16,201 nt of DNA from Bacteroidales bacterium (GCA_003508755.1 DNTK01000072.1:1-16201), one strand, 5' to 3'. Counted from the stretch's first letter, positions 1-7,589 are shown. Program-made: numbers and translations. Notes: a model not told the origin generated them from the letters alone.

Positions 1-441
1 TTTGAAAACTTTTCTTTTTTGTTATTCCTGCGTCGGTCTGCACATCATTAGCCCGTCGCAAAGGCATAAATCTTATGGCTTAAAAATAAAGAATCAGCGA
101 TTCAATATTGCTGATAAACAAGAGGAAAAAGGGATGTAAGAAAATTTTTTATAACAGGCACAACAAAGTGCTATGTGGCAATTCCGGGAACAGCTGAAAA
201 AAGAAAAAAAAAGTTGCAGCGGTTAACTGCAACTGTTTAATACGATTATAAAGAGACTTATTCCTGCAACAATGAGAACATATTGAAGAAACAACATTTT
301 CCTTTTCGCCCGATGGCGAACCCTACTGCCATACTGCATCATATTTTGTTAGTTTAGTTAATAATTGTGGTTAATTGTTCTAACGGAATTGATTGCTAGC
401 AGGTTACAAAAAGGGGCGAAAAATTCTGTTTAAGTCCTTTT
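1..441. other. Gene-free left edge of the window
   Basis: I see no convincing reading frame on either strand. The stretch is A/T rich and holds the minus-strand terminator described separately (202-233), plus a small perfect hairpin at 305-320 with arms TTCGCC and GGCGAA around a 4-nt loop. That hairpin has no T-run on either side, so I do not call it a terminator. Nothing resembles a tRNA or rRNA. Confidence 0.6.
202..233 (-). terminator. Rho-independent terminator on the minus strand
   Basis: On the minus strand a perfect 7-bp stem (GTTGCAG, loop TTAACCG, CTGCAAC; 233 down to 213) is followed at once by a run of T residues (212 down to 202 with few interruptions). This is the classic intrinsic terminator layout. 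The nearest upstream minus-strand gene is the small membrane protein ending at 442, so it most likely ends that transcript, leaving a 3' UTR of about 210 nt. Confidence 0.7.
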
Positions 442-780
442 TTAAGAGGTCGAAAAACCTCCTGAAACAACAAATTTTCTCCCCGACCAGCCAACGAGTG
501 TGCCAAGAAGAGCGGAACTGAGTAGTATTACAGGAATAGATTCTGCTTCAATTGGGAAAATGTATATTGCGGTAGGAATTGCGAACAACTCTGCCAGGAG
601 TAATCCTTTTAGCCAGTCGGGAATTTTCCAGGACACAAATGGAATTATGAGCCCCAAAACAACCCAGTGCATAAAGGCAGAAAGAGTAGCATACCAGCTC
701 AAATCCATTATTACCATAGGAATAGCATCGATAATACCGGCAATGATGCCGATTAATAATGCAATAAATATTTTTTTCAT
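442..780 (-). CDS. Small four-helix inner-membrane protein, function unknown
   Basis: This encodes 112 residues that are almost entirely hydrophobic. It appears to have four membrane segments, near residues 3-23, 29-50, 58-75 and 81-98. The tail is short and polar with a Gly-rich end. A Lys-Lys pair after Met1 and the following hydrophobic stretch make the first helix look like an uncleaved signal anchor. I do not recognise a named family; the residues around IDAIPM and the HWVVLG segment look conserved-protein-like rather than random. It stands alone, facing away from the XRE/S24 gene upstream, and a good terminator follows about 210 nt downstream. The 101-residue frame on the opposite strand is a shadow. 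Confidence 0.65.
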   Translation of the reverse strand: MKKIFIALLIGIIAGIIDAIPMVIMDLSWYATLSAFMHWVVLGLIIPFVSWKIPDWLKGLLLAELFAIPTAIYIFPIEAESIPVILLSSALLGTLVGWSGRKFVVSGGFSTS

Positions 781-934
781 AGCAGCAGGCTTAGAGTGTT
801 TTTAAAATCAGATTGAAGGATTTTAAGGCTGTTAGATGGCCTAAACGTTAAATTGATTTAAACATAATTGCGAAATAAATAGATAACAAGTACAGGAAAT
901 CCAGCGCATTGAAAAGGTATTTACGGTCTTTCAT

Positions 935-966
935 GCCTTATAAGGCACTCCTCACCTCTTGAGGTG
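935..966. repeat. Two adjacent palindromes downstream of the repressor gene
   Basis: A perfect 12-bp palindrome GCCTTATAAGGC (935-946) is followed by a hairpin with arms CACCTC and GAGGTG and a 2-nt loop (953-966). They lie about 50-80 nt past the stop of the minus-strand XRE/S24 gene. They could act as transcript 3'-end structures, but no clean T-run follows on either strand. The second hairpin resembles the palindrome at 7027-7042 in its CCTC/GAGG core, so both could be remnants of a dispersed intergenic repeat. Confidence 0.4.
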
Positions 967-1012
967 TCAGCTTTTACAAACCATTTGCTGCGACCTACTT
1001 TCTGTCAGCATA

Positions 1013-1834
1013 CTATTTCTCTTCTTCTTCACCTTCCTTAAATACCCTGCCCTTAATGCGGTACATATCGTTTTTTAGGCTTGCAACCGTTTTAAGCAAT
1101 TCGTTCTGAGGAAGCACAGGTTCGGGTATTTCATTGCTGATAAAATGTACAAACTTCCATACTTCTTTCACCTCTGAGATATGCAATTCATAGGGTTCGT
1201 AAAGCGGATTCAGAGAGAACAATTTAAGGAAAGCACCCTTTTTTATAAAGTTCTCTACTACTTTAAACACAATGCCTTCATCAAGTGTAAATATGATATA
1301 GGCATCGCCACTGACGATATGATTCCAGTCCTGAACAAACTCACCGGTAACCCAGGCACCCTCGGGTATGGGCAACATGGAGTCGCCACTAATCTGGAAG
1401 GTACGGTATTTCTTTTGTTTGGAAAGAAATGGCAATTGAAACTTTGGCAGTTCACTAATAAACTCCGGATCGGCAAATCCTGTAGTATACCCTGCTTTTG
1501 CTTTTTCATTTACCAGTTCGATATTTTCGTCATTTTCATCGGAAACTGTGGTGGCAAGCACCCGCAACTTACCACCGCGAATGAATACGTCTTCCCCGTT
1601 TTCGAGCTGGCGCAGCTGTAACTCAGAAAGCTTGGAAAGATCGATGTTCAACATGGTGTCGATAGCAATCTTATAAAACCTCGAGAAAGTTTGTAAGGCT
1701 TGCACCGTGGGTTGACTCACTTCGTTTTCGTAACCACTTAAAGTAGGGCGCTTCATTTCGAGCGCCTGGGCCAAATGATCTTGTGTATACCCCTGTCTTT
1801 TTCTTAAGAACTTAATGTTACTGCTAAAATACAT
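1013..1834 (-). CDS. XRE-family repressor with self-cleaving S24 (LexA/CI-like) domain
   Basis: This is a LexA/CI-type transcription factor. An N-terminal helix-turn-helix (residues about 4-62, with the typical R-x-x-x-G-Y-T-Q-x-x-L-A start) binds DNA. A C-terminal S24 peptidase domain (about 110-235) should self-cleave on damage signals. Visible S24 features in the 273-residue protein are a probable Ala114-Gly115 cleavage bond, the nucleophile Ser152 in GDSM, and the general base Lys191 in IVFK. The Ser-Lys spacing (39) is close to LexA's. I start at the ATG at 1834, which gives MYFSSN. A TTG seven codons upstream (1855) falls inside the promoter -7 box, so it cannot be the translated start. 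The tail is acidic and Glu-rich (GEEEEK). Two operator-like dyads sit in its own promoter and the same dyad precedes dinB and the recombinase, so I infer an autoregulated SOS-like repressor. S24 regulators beside Y-family polymerases are familiar in Bacteroidota; the exact regulon here is inference. Confidence 0.88.
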   Translation of the reverse strand: MYFSSNIKFLRKRQGYTQDHLAQALEMKRPTLSGYENEVSQPTVQALQTFSRFYKIAIDTMLNIDLSKLSELQLRQLENGEDVFIRGGKLRVLATTVSDENDENIELVNEKAKAGYTTGFADPEFISELPKFQLPFLSKQKKYRTFQISGDSMLPIPEGAWVTGEFVQDWNHIVSGDAYIIFTLDEGIVFKVVENFIKKGAFLKLFSLNPLYEPYELHISEVKEVWKFVHFISNEIPEPVLPQNELLKTVASLKNDMYRIKGRVFKEGEEEEK

Positions 1835-1852
1835 ACCGTGTTTCTTTTGAAG

Positions 1853-1883
1853 CAAAATTACAAAAAGATTATTTAATTGTCAA
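1853..1883 (-). promoter_or_regulatory. Promoter of the XRE/S24 repressor
   Basis: Read on the minus strand, TTGACA (1883-1878) is followed after exactly 17 nt by TAATTTTG (1860-1853). The latter fits both a -10 box (TAATTT) and the Bacteroidota -7 consensus TAnnTTTG. Transcription should start near 1848, leaving a leader of about 15 nt before the ATG at 1834. The short leader has no obvious Shine-Dalgarno, as is usual in this phylum. Confidence 0.65.
1865..1883 (-). promoter_or_regulatory. Operator O1 overlapping the repressor's own -35 and spacer
   Basis: On the minus strand this 19-mer begins TTGACA and ends ATAATCTT. It matches the operator in front of the recombinase at 15 of 19 positions. 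One half (GATTAT on the plus strand) is perfect and the other is degenerate. It overlaps the -35 box and the spacer, a position suited to repression. Its centre is 23 bp from the centre of O2, about two helical turns. Confidence 0.45.
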
Positions 1884-1887
1884 TAGA

Positions 1888-1906
1888 TTGATTGTTATTT
1901 AATCAT
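1888..1906. promoter_or_regulatory. Operator O2 of the XRE/S24 repressor
   Basis: The sequence TTGATTGTTATTTAATCAT contains the perfect inverted repeat TGATT-N7-AATCA. It is 17/19 identical to the site before dinB and 16/19 identical to the site before the recombinase. It lies just upstream of the -35 box of the repressor promoter. I infer binding by the XRE/S24 protein. Confidence 0.6.
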
Positions 1907-2050
1907 ACCATAGGGTGCGAATGGTCATAGACATGATAAGGTAAAAGGTTTTTGGTTATTACGGGCAGCTAACAGATTTGAGATGGTTAGATAATTAGAC
2001 AATCAATAGGGCACATTCTTCAGTGTTTGCTCTAAATTCTTCGTTATAAT

Positions 2051-3100
2051 TTATCTGCAGGTGCTGTTTAAATACAGTTCGATAAAATTGTCGTATTCAA
2101 GTGTTCGATAAAACAAGTCCAAATACTTAATCATATCTGATTTTTCTGCCTGCTCAAGATATTCAAAAGAATTTATGAGGGCATAAATGGATTCTTTTTT
2201 TTGCTTAAAATAATCGATGGTTTTCATGTACTGTGCATCGCTTCTGCATGCACCAAGGTAATAACGTTCACGAACATCTTTAATAGGCAGGTTTTCGCCA
2301 GGTTGCGCATAATAGGTATCAATAAGGCCAGAATAATCAAAATCATAAGGCACCGGAATTGGTTCTGGCCGGTCATAATCCAAAATTGCAATGAGTTTTA
2401 CATTGTGCCTGCCGGCTACTGAGAAATCGGTATTACTAACCATGTACTGAAACATGGCCATCACATCGGTTTGTTCTTCAGCGGTTTGTTTTATACCAAT
2501 ATTATTGAGTTTAATGGGTGTTGCATTGAATCGCTCTGCCATCATTGCTTCAGGCTCGAGCATAACGGCCCAGGTGAGGTTTTCCTTGTTCTTTCGGCCG
2601 GTATCGATGTATTTTACGCGAACTAAACGAGCTCTGAAGCTATACGGAGAGAGTAAATTGTATATTTTGTAAATAAGGTATTCTTTAAGTACATAATTAT
2701 TGTATGCCCGTGCTCCCTTGCAATGGGTAATAAGCTTTAATTTATTGGTGGTTTTCAGGTTTTTGTTCGGTATGTAGGCTTTTTTTATATTCAGCCAGAA
2801 GGGTGGAAACCGACAATGCTGCCGGCGAAAATTACCGCGCGCTTTAATGCGGATATGGCGAACAATATCAATGCTGTCATCCACATGATAATAGAGATCA
2901 GCCGGAATAAACGCACCTTTGTTTTTGGTTTTCTGGTATTCTTTAATATTAAACTTAAGCGTAATTTCCATGGGGTCTTCCGGAGCAAATATATCCAGGT
3001 TTACATCTACCGTATCTTCAATAAATACTTGCTCTTCCTGCGCCCAAAGCTGAAGAGTGCAACTAAACAATACAAGGATGCTGAACAGGTATTTCATCAT
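2051..3100 (-). CDS. Secreted CotH-like kinase-fold protein (remote similarity)
   Basis: This is a 349-residue protein with a clear signal peptide (about residues 1-21, ending LWAQ). The body carries spaced motifs that resemble the CotH/HipA-like atypical kinase fold. A basic RIKARGNFRR stretch is followed by FP and LN near 84-105. After LKLITH near 121-126 comes a helix with YVLKEYLIYKIYN. FQYMVSNTDFS lies near 217-227 with RHNVKLI at 231-237, and PYDFDYSG near 251-258 would supply a metal-binding Asp pair. In CotH proteins such residues bind ATP and metal and modify surface proteins; whether this protein is active cannot be told from sequence. It lies between the repressor and dinB on the minus strand, about 195 nt upstream of the repressor promoter, and has no visible operator. 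MMKYLF leaves two possible start Met residues. The kinase-fold assignment is tentative. Confidence 0.55.
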   Translation of the reverse strand: MMKYLFSILVLFSCTLQLWAQEEQVFIEDTVDVNLDIFAPEDPMEITLKFNIKEYQKTKNKGAFIPADLYYHVDDSIDIVRHIRIKARGNFRRQHCRFPPFWLNIKKAYIPNKNLKTTNKLKLITHCKGARAYNNYVLKEYLIYKIYNLLSPYSFRARLVRVKYIDTGRKNKENLTWAVMLEPEAMMAERFNATPIKLNNIGIKQTAEEQTDVMAMFQYMVSNTDFSVAGRHNVKLIAILDYDRPEPIPVPYDFDYSGLIDTYYAQPGENLPIKDVRERYYLGACRSDAQYMKTIDYFKQKKESIYALINSFEYLEQAEKSDMIKYLDLFYRTLEYDNFIELYLNSTCR

Positions 3101-3192
3101 AGCAATGGTTTCTATAAAGTTATGAATTTAGATTTTAGATATCCTTACTTCTTTTTACTTACTACTTATTACATACTTATGTTCTTTTGAAC

Positions 3193-3221
3193 TTGTGCAT
3201 CTTCATTATATTTCTTATATT
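3193..3221 (+). promoter_or_regulatory. Promoter of dinB
   Basis: TTGTGC (3193-3198) and TATATT (3216-3221) are separated by 17 nt, followed 12 nt later by the operator at 3234. The same layout and a 12-bp identical stretch around the TATATT box occur in front of the recombinase gene. The likely transcription start is near 3228, just before the operator. Confidence 0.5.
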
Positions 3222-3233
3222 ATAATCTTGTTT

Positions 3234-3252
3234 TTGATTGTTTTATAATCAT
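3234..3252. promoter_or_regulatory. Operator directly upstream of dinB
   Basis: The sequence TTGATTGTTTTATAATCAT includes the perfect dyad TGATT-N7-AATCA. It ends 10 nt before the dinB ATG and should lie at or just after the transcription start. It differs from repressor site O2 at two positions only. I infer that it is bound by the XRE/S24 repressor. Confidence 0.62.
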
Positions 3253-3262
3253 TTTACTAGTG

Positions 3263-4432
3263 ATGGTGGATTGGCAGGGACGAAGCATTGTACACCTCGA
3301 TTTAGACACTTTTTTTGTGTCGGTCGAGCGGTTGGTGAACAGCAAATTAATCGGGAAACCGGTAATTATTGGTGGCATGTCGGATCGTGGCGTAGTAAGC
3401 AGTTGCAGCTACGAAGCCCGGCAATACGGTGTGCATTCGGCCATGCCAATGAAAATGGCGCGCCACCTGTGCAGCGATGCTGTTTTTGTCCGGGGCGACG
3501 GCGAACTGTACACGAAATACTCGCACATGGTTACCGATATAATTTCCGAGCAAACGCCCCTGTACGAAAAAGCTTCTATCGACGAGTTTTACCTCGATAT
3601 TACCGGTATGGATCGCTTCTTTGGTTGCCGCCAATGGACTCACGAGCTGCGGCAAAAGATTATTAACAACACAGGATTGCCTATTTCGTTCGGACTGTCG
3701 GTAAACAAAACTGTGGCAAAAATCGGTACTGGCGAGGCCAAGCCCAATGGCGAGCTGTATATTCCGGGTATGGAGGTAAAACCCTTCCTGCACCCCTTAC
3801 CTATCAGTAAGATACCCATGGTAGGCGAAAAAACGTTTCACCTGCTGCGATCTATGGGTGTTGATACCATCGGCACCCTGAGCCTTATTCCTAAAGATAT
3901 GATGGAGAGGGTTTTAGGTAAAAACGGACTGGTAATCTGGGACAAGGCGAATGGTGTAGATAGAACTCCTGTAAAACCCTATTCGGAACGTAAATCGATT
4001 GGTACCGAGCGCACCTTCGACAAGGACTCGATTGACGTAGTAAAGATGAATGAGCTATTGGTAACCATGGTCGAAAAGTTATGCTTCGATCTGCGAAAGA
4101 AGCAACGCCTTACTTCGTGTGTAACGGTAAAAATCCGCTATTCGAATTTCGACACCCACACCCTGCAAAAGCGCGTAGCCTATACTTCGTTCGATCACCA
4201 GCTCATTCCCGTTGCTAAAGAATTGTTTGCCCGCCTCTACCAGCGACGCATGCTTATCCGGCTTATCGGTGTTCGGTTTAGTCACCTGGTTCAGGGGTCA
4301 CAGCAACTCAACATGTTTGAAGATACTCCGGCGCAGGTAAACCTCTACCGGGCCATGGACATGCTGCGCAACAGGTATGGAAAAGAGAAAGTGCAAAGAG
4401 CAATTGCTCTGGAAAAGTCCTCAAAGCCTTAA
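3263..4432 (+). CDS. dinB: DNA polymerase IV (Y-family translesion polymerase)
   Basis: This 389-residue error-prone polymerase copies past damaged bases. The catalytic acidic residues are visible in HLDLDTFF near residue 12-19 and in the KASIDEFYLDIT block near 101-112. The palm/fingers are followed by the thumb with a helix-hairpin-helix (ISKIPMVGEKTF, around 180) and the little-finger domain. Near the C terminus QLNMF (about 348-352) matches the beta-clamp-binding consensus QLxLF, which tethers Pol IV to the replication clamp. I start at ATG 3263; a GTG sits one codon earlier. No Shine-Dalgarno is evident. The operator shared with the repressor gene ends 10 nt upstream, so expression is probably damage-inducible. 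The gene is visibly more GC-rich than the surrounding intergenic DNA and converges on the AbgT-type gene. Confidence 0.95.
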   Translation: MVDWQGRSIVHLDLDTFFVSVERLVNSKLIGKPVIIGGMSDRGVVSSCSYEARQYGVHSAMPMKMARHLCSDAVFVRGDGELYTKYSHMVTDIISEQTPLYEKASIDEFYLDITGMDRFFGCRQWTHELRQKIINNTGLPISFGLSVNKTVAKIGTGEAKPNGELYIPGMEVKPFLHPLPISKIPMVGEKTFHLLRSMGVDTIGTLSLIPKDMMERVLGKNGLVIWDKANGVDRTPVKPYSERKSIGTERTFDKDSIDVVKMNELLVTMVEKLCFDLRKKQRLTSCVTVKIRYSNFDTHTLQKRVAYTSFDHQLIPVAKELFARLYQRRMLIRLIGVRFSHLVQGSQQLNMFEDTPAQVNLYRAMDMLRNRYGKEKVQRAIALEKSSKP

Positions 4433-4497
4433 GCGCTGGAGTCTTAAAAGCTAACAATGAAAAGTACACAATTCGTTCTTAAGCACTTGAGCCCTTA
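4428..4497. repeat. Degenerate direct repeat between convergent genes
   Basis: Two similar 19-20 bp elements, beginning CTTAAGCGCTGGAG (4428) and CTTAAGCACTTGAG (4478), flank the gap between the dinB stop and the stop of the AbgT-type gene; each overlaps a stop codon. Such low-complexity CTTAA-rich elements are common between genes in this phylum. No terminator hairpin with a T-run was seen here. Confidence 0.35.
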
Positions 4498-6018
4498 CCC
4501 ACTATAATACAACCCGGAGCCTGGCCCCAGTTGTAATCCGAATTCGATCCAGCCAATCAGCAGCAGGCTCCAGATAATAAAGAAGATGATGGAGTACGGC
4601 AGCATAGTGGAAATAATGGTTCCAATACCGGCTTTCTTATCGTATTTCTGGAAAAAAGCGATGATCAGCGCAAAAAAGCTCATCATGGGCGAAATAATGT
4701 TGGTAACGCTATCGCCAATGCGGAAAACCACCTGCGATAATTCGGGTGAATAACCCATGAGCATAAATATAGGTATGAATACAGGTGCCATAATGGCCCA
4801 CTTGGCCGAAGCACTGCCCATAAGCATGTTAATAGATGCCGCAAATAAAATAAACAGCACCATCAGCACATAGATATTCAGATCGGCAGCTTTTAAGGCC
4901 TCGGCACCACGAACGGCGGCAACAATTCCCAGGTTCGATTCTTTAAAATAAGCTACAAACTGTGCAGCGAAGAAAACCAGAACAATGTAGGTACCCATGG
5001 TTTTCATGCTGTCGGCCATACTGTCCATGACGTCGCTGTCGTTTTTATATTTTTTGGTGATAACTCCATAGACAATTCCCGATAAAGCAGCCACAACAAA
5101 CAACAGAGTAACAATTCCTTTTAACACAGGCGAACGTAAAAGAGAGCCATTTTCGGCACGCAAAATACCATTGGCTGGGATAATTCCCCAAATTAATAAT
5201 CCAATAAAAACCGCGAAAATTATCATCGCCCAGCGCAATCCTTTTTTCTCCTGAGCAGAAAGCGGATGCACATCTTCTTGTTCGAGATCGGCATGAGGGG
5301 TATACTCACCCAGCCTTGGAGCTACAATGCGTTCGGTTACCCAGGTACCTGCGATGGAAATAACAAAGGTAGATACTACCATGAAGTAATAGTTGGCTGT
5401 TGGATTTACTCGGTATGAAGGATCGAGGATATGAGCTGCTTCTTCCGACAATCCAGCCAGAAGTGGATCGATTGTACCCAAGGCAAGATTGGCACTAAAC
5501 CCGCCTGAAACCCCTGCAAAAGCCGCAGCCATTCCAAGAATCGGATGCCTGCCAATAGCCATGAAAATAATTCCTGCCAACGGAATGAGTAACACATAAC
5601 CTACATCGCTTGCAGTATTGGAAATAATTCCGGCAAAAACCAATCCAAAGGTTAGTATCTTCTTAGGGGCCGATAACACCAATACCCTGATAACGGCAGC
5701 AATAAGTCCGCTGCGCTCGGCAACTCCAATGCCCAGCATGGCAACGAGCACAATTCCGAGTGGTGCAAAATCGGTAAAGTTCTTTACCGTTTTTAATAAG
5801 ATAAAATGCAGTCCTTTGTCCGAAAGCAGGTTATTAACTCCAATGGTTTCTTTTGTTCCCGGGTGCACAACTTCCCAATTAAGGGTAAATCCAAGCCAGG
5901 ATACAAACAGCACCAAAAGGGCAAGTATTAAAAATAAAGTAGCCGGGTGAGGCAATGCATTACCGGCAATTTCGACTCCGTTGAGAAACTTTTGAAAGAG
6001 GGATGTTTTTTTCTTCAT
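4495..6018 (-). CDS. AbgT-family transporter (p-aminobenzoyl-glutamate type)
   Basis: This encodes a 507-residue multi-pass inner-membrane protein of normal AbgT length. Family hallmarks are the N-terminal VEIAGNALPHPATLF segment and the ADFAP-like FTDFAPLGIVLVAMLGIGVAERSG region. Further hallmarks are the SNTASDVGYVLLIPLAG and GFSANLALGTIDPLLAGL re-entrant-type stretches, and late SGSASAKWA-like and GDSVTNIISPMM segments. E. coli AbgT imports p-aminobenzoyl-glutamate for folate salvage. The structurally studied relatives YdaH and MtrF have been linked to sulfonamide export. Substrate and direction in this organism cannot be read from sequence. It appears monocistronic, convergent with dinB and divergent from the AlkD-like gene. 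Confidence 0.92.
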   Translation of the reverse strand: MKKKTSLFQKFLNGVEIAGNALPHPATLFLILALLVLFVSWLGFTLNWEVVHPGTKETIGVNNLLSDKGLHFILLKTVKNFTDFAPLGIVLVAMLGIGVAERSGLIAAVIRVLVLSAPKKILTFGLVFAGIISNTASDVGYVLLIPLAGIIFMAIGRHPILGMAAAFAGVSGGFSANLALGTIDPLLAGLSEEAAHILDPSYRVNPTANYYFMVVSTFVISIAGTWVTERIVAPRLGEYTPHADLEQEDVHPLSAQEKKGLRWAMIIFAVFIGLLIWGIIPANGILRAENGSLLRSPVLKGIVTLLFVVAALSGIVYGVITKKYKNDSDVMDSMADSMKTMGTYIVLVFFAAQFVAYFKESNLGIVAAVRGAEALKAADLNIYVLMVLFILFAASINMLMGSASAKWAIMAPVFIPIFMLMGYSPELSQVVFRIGDSVTNIISPMMSFFALIIAFFQKYDKKAGIGTIISTMLPYSIIFFIIWSLLLIGWIEFGLQLGPGSGLYYSG

Positions 6019-6069
6019 GGCAACTTATGTAAAAACGATTGGCTAAGAAAGCAAAAAATATTAAGGTTC

Positions 6070-6145
6070 AAAAGTGCAAAAGAACTGATAAATTTCACCT
6101 CCTCCCAAATAAATTACTTCCTGCATGCAGCACTTTTGCACTTTT
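6070..6145. repeat. 13-bp perfect inverted repeat in the AbgT/AlkD divergent intergenic region
   Basis: AAAAGTGCAAAAG (6070-6082) and its exact complement CTTTTGCACTTTT (6133-6145) enclose 50 nt, which includes the 10-bp palindrome CTGCATGCAG (6121-6130). It lies between the divergent starts at 6018 and 6213. It may be a miniature mobile or dispersed repeat, or a regulatory dyad. A related CACTTTTGCA occurs near 7542. Confidence 0.5.
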
Positions 6146-6212
6146 GCCTTTAAGTTATGTTAAACATTTCCGAAGTAACTCTGTTCTCCAATTAACCAAC
6201 CTGATTCTTGCT

Positions 6213-6923
6213 ATGACACTCGACGAAGTAATGCTGAAGCTCGAAAAAATGGGCTCCGAACAGAGCAAAAAAGTGCTCATTAAACATGGTGCACACGAGT
6301 ATTTTTATGGGGTAAAAGTTGAAGATATGAAGAAAGAGATTGTGAAAAAGGTCAAAAAAGATCACACGCTTTCACTTCAACTCTATGATACGGGTAATTC
6401 CGATGCGATGTATCTTGCAGGGCTTATTTCCGAACCACAAAAAATGACAAAACAGCAGTTGCAAAAATGGGTAGAAAATGCATATTGGTATATGCTCAGT
6501 GAATATACCGTTGCTTGGGTGACTGCTGAAAGTAATTTTGGTTGGGAGCTTGGTCTCGAATGGATCGATAGCGAAAAAGAAATGATAGCCGCTGCCGGTT
6601 GGAATACCCTTGCCTCGCTTGCCACCCTTAAGCCTGATAATGAATTGGATATTGAAAAGTTTGCAGGATTGCTTGAACGGTGCGGGAAAGAAATTCATGC
6701 ATCGAAAAACCGAGTGCGCTATACCATGAATGGATTTGTGATTACCATTGGAACACGCATTCCTGCTTTAACTCAAAGAGCCAAAGAAATTGCGAACAAT
6801 ATTGGAAAGGTACAGGTAGAAATGGGAGGCACAGCTTGCAAGGTGCCCTTTGCCCCCGATTACATAAAAAAGGTTGAAGACCGGGGCAGTATCGGAAAGA
6901 AGAAGAATAGGGTGGTATGTTAA
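6213..6923 (+). CDS. DNA alkylation repair protein, AlkD-like HEAT-repeat family
   Basis: This is a 236-residue all-helical protein that fits the AlkD/DNA_alkylation_repair superfamily. In well-studied members HEAT-like repeats cup the DNA backbone and release alkylated bases such as 3-methyladenine and 7-methylguanine. I start at the ATG beginning MTLDEVMLKLEKMG; the open frame runs back to 6039, but that upstream part translates the inverted repeat and does not look like protein. The central region (AYWYMLSEYTVAWV, then a Trp-rich helix, around 90-120) is where AlkD carries its Trp and catalytic Asp. I do not see the usual WWDxxD pattern, so activity may differ. The end (ACKVPFAPDYIKKVE, then IGKKK) is typical of this subfamily. 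No copy of the GATT-N7-AATC operator is seen upstream. Confidence 0.82.
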   Translation: MTLDEVMLKLEKMGSEQSKKVLIKHGAHEYFYGVKVEDMKKEIVKKVKKDHTLSLQLYDTGNSDAMYLAGLISEPQKMTKQQLQKWVENAYWYMLSEYTVAWVTAESNFGWELGLEWIDSEKEMIAAAGWNTLASLATLKPDNELDIEKFAGLLERCGKEIHASKNRVRYTMNGFVITIGTRIPALTQRAKEIANNIGKVQVEMGGTACKVPFAPDYIKKVEDRGSIGKKKNRVVC

Positions 6924-7026
6924 TTATTTACGTGCAGAAGGTTACTGAACAGAAGTTAGAAGCTTGAAGCAAGAAGTCGCAAATCTGTATGCTGCAGGCT
7001 TGAGTTAGAAAAATGCAGTTGCGACT

Positions 7027-7042
7027 CTCCTCAATTGAGGAG
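7027..7042. repeat. Perfect 16-bp palindrome upstream of the VOC gene
   Basis: CTCCTCAATTGAGGAG is a perfect palindrome in the 176-nt gap between the AlkD-like and VOC genes. No T-run follows on either strand, so a terminator role is weak. It shares the CCTC/GAGG core with the hairpin at 953-966. The left half of this gap (6940-6985) is a degenerate AGAAG-rich stretch. Confidence 0.45.
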
Positions 7043-7099
7043 TTAGCGAAACTTGACGGCCAAAAAAGGAAAAAGTTACTTTAACAAATACCTATAAAT

Positions 7100-7483
7100 A
7101 TGAAAAATAATTCTGTTGGATGGTTTGAAATTCCTGTTGAAAACATGGAAAGAGCAAAAAAATTTTACGAAGCTGTGCTTGGAGGTGAAATTTCACTGCA
7201 GCAGGTTGGCGATGAACGTATGGGATGGTTCCCATATTCCGGTGAAGGACATGGGGCACCGGGGTCGCTTGTGATGCAAAATGATTACAGTAAACCTGGC
7301 ATTTCTGGTGTGCGGGTGTATTTTACCTCACCAAGCGGAAATTGTGGCAATGAACTAAGCCGTGTTGAACCAGCCGGCGGAAAAGTAATTATTCCACGAA
7401 CATTAATTTCTGAGGATAACGGTTATTATGGACTCTTTCTCGATACAGAAGGAAACTATATTGGAGTACATTCTCAAAAATAG
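7100..7483 (+). CDS. VOC-family (glyoxalase/dioxygenase fold) protein
   Basis: This 127-residue single-domain protein is of typical length for the vicinal-oxygen-chelate fold. The first beta-alpha-beta module is clear: GWFEIPVENMERAKKFYEAVLG (residues 7-28), in which the FEIPV and AKKFYE patterns are diagnostic. A second module ends with GYYGLFLDTEGNYIGVHS (about 108-125), the usual closing strand that often supplies a metal ligand. The substrate cannot be predicted. In this phylum such proteins are often annotated only as glyoxalase/bleomycin-resistance-like. The gene is monocistronic as far as can be seen, starting with MKNNSVGWFEIP. Confidence 0.88.
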   Translation: MKNNSVGWFEIPVENMERAKKFYEAVLGGEISLQQVGDERMGWFPYSGEGHGAPGSLVMQNDYSKPGISGVRVYFTSPSGNCGNELSRVEPAGGKVIIPRTLISEDNGYYGLFLDTEGNYIGVHSQK

Positions 7484-7589
7484 TATATACAGGCAGAAGA
7501 GCTCAAGTAAAGAAGTATAGCGTGGAATAAAAATTATCTTGTGCACTTTTGCAAGCTCTTAATAACTTCTTAATAACTCCGCACCCGGG

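Noticed and set aside
305..320. TTCGCC/GGCGAA hairpin as a second terminator
   Set aside because: There is no T-run on either side; the hairpin at 213-233 fits much better.
1181..1621. Plus-strand frame opposite the repressor gene, and similar long antisense frames elsewhere (for example 3347-3793, 5618-5950, 6372-6698)
   Set aside because: They overlap well-supported genes in other frames and show no family features.
1835..1855. TTG start adding seven residues to the XRE/S24 repressor
   Set aside because: It overlaps the -7 box (1853-1860), upstream of the expected transcription start; the ATG at 1834 gives a normal HTH N terminus.
6039..6212. N-terminal extension of the AlkD-like protein
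   Set aside because: It translates the 13-bp inverted repeat region and has low-complexity composition; family similarity begins at MTLDEV (6213).
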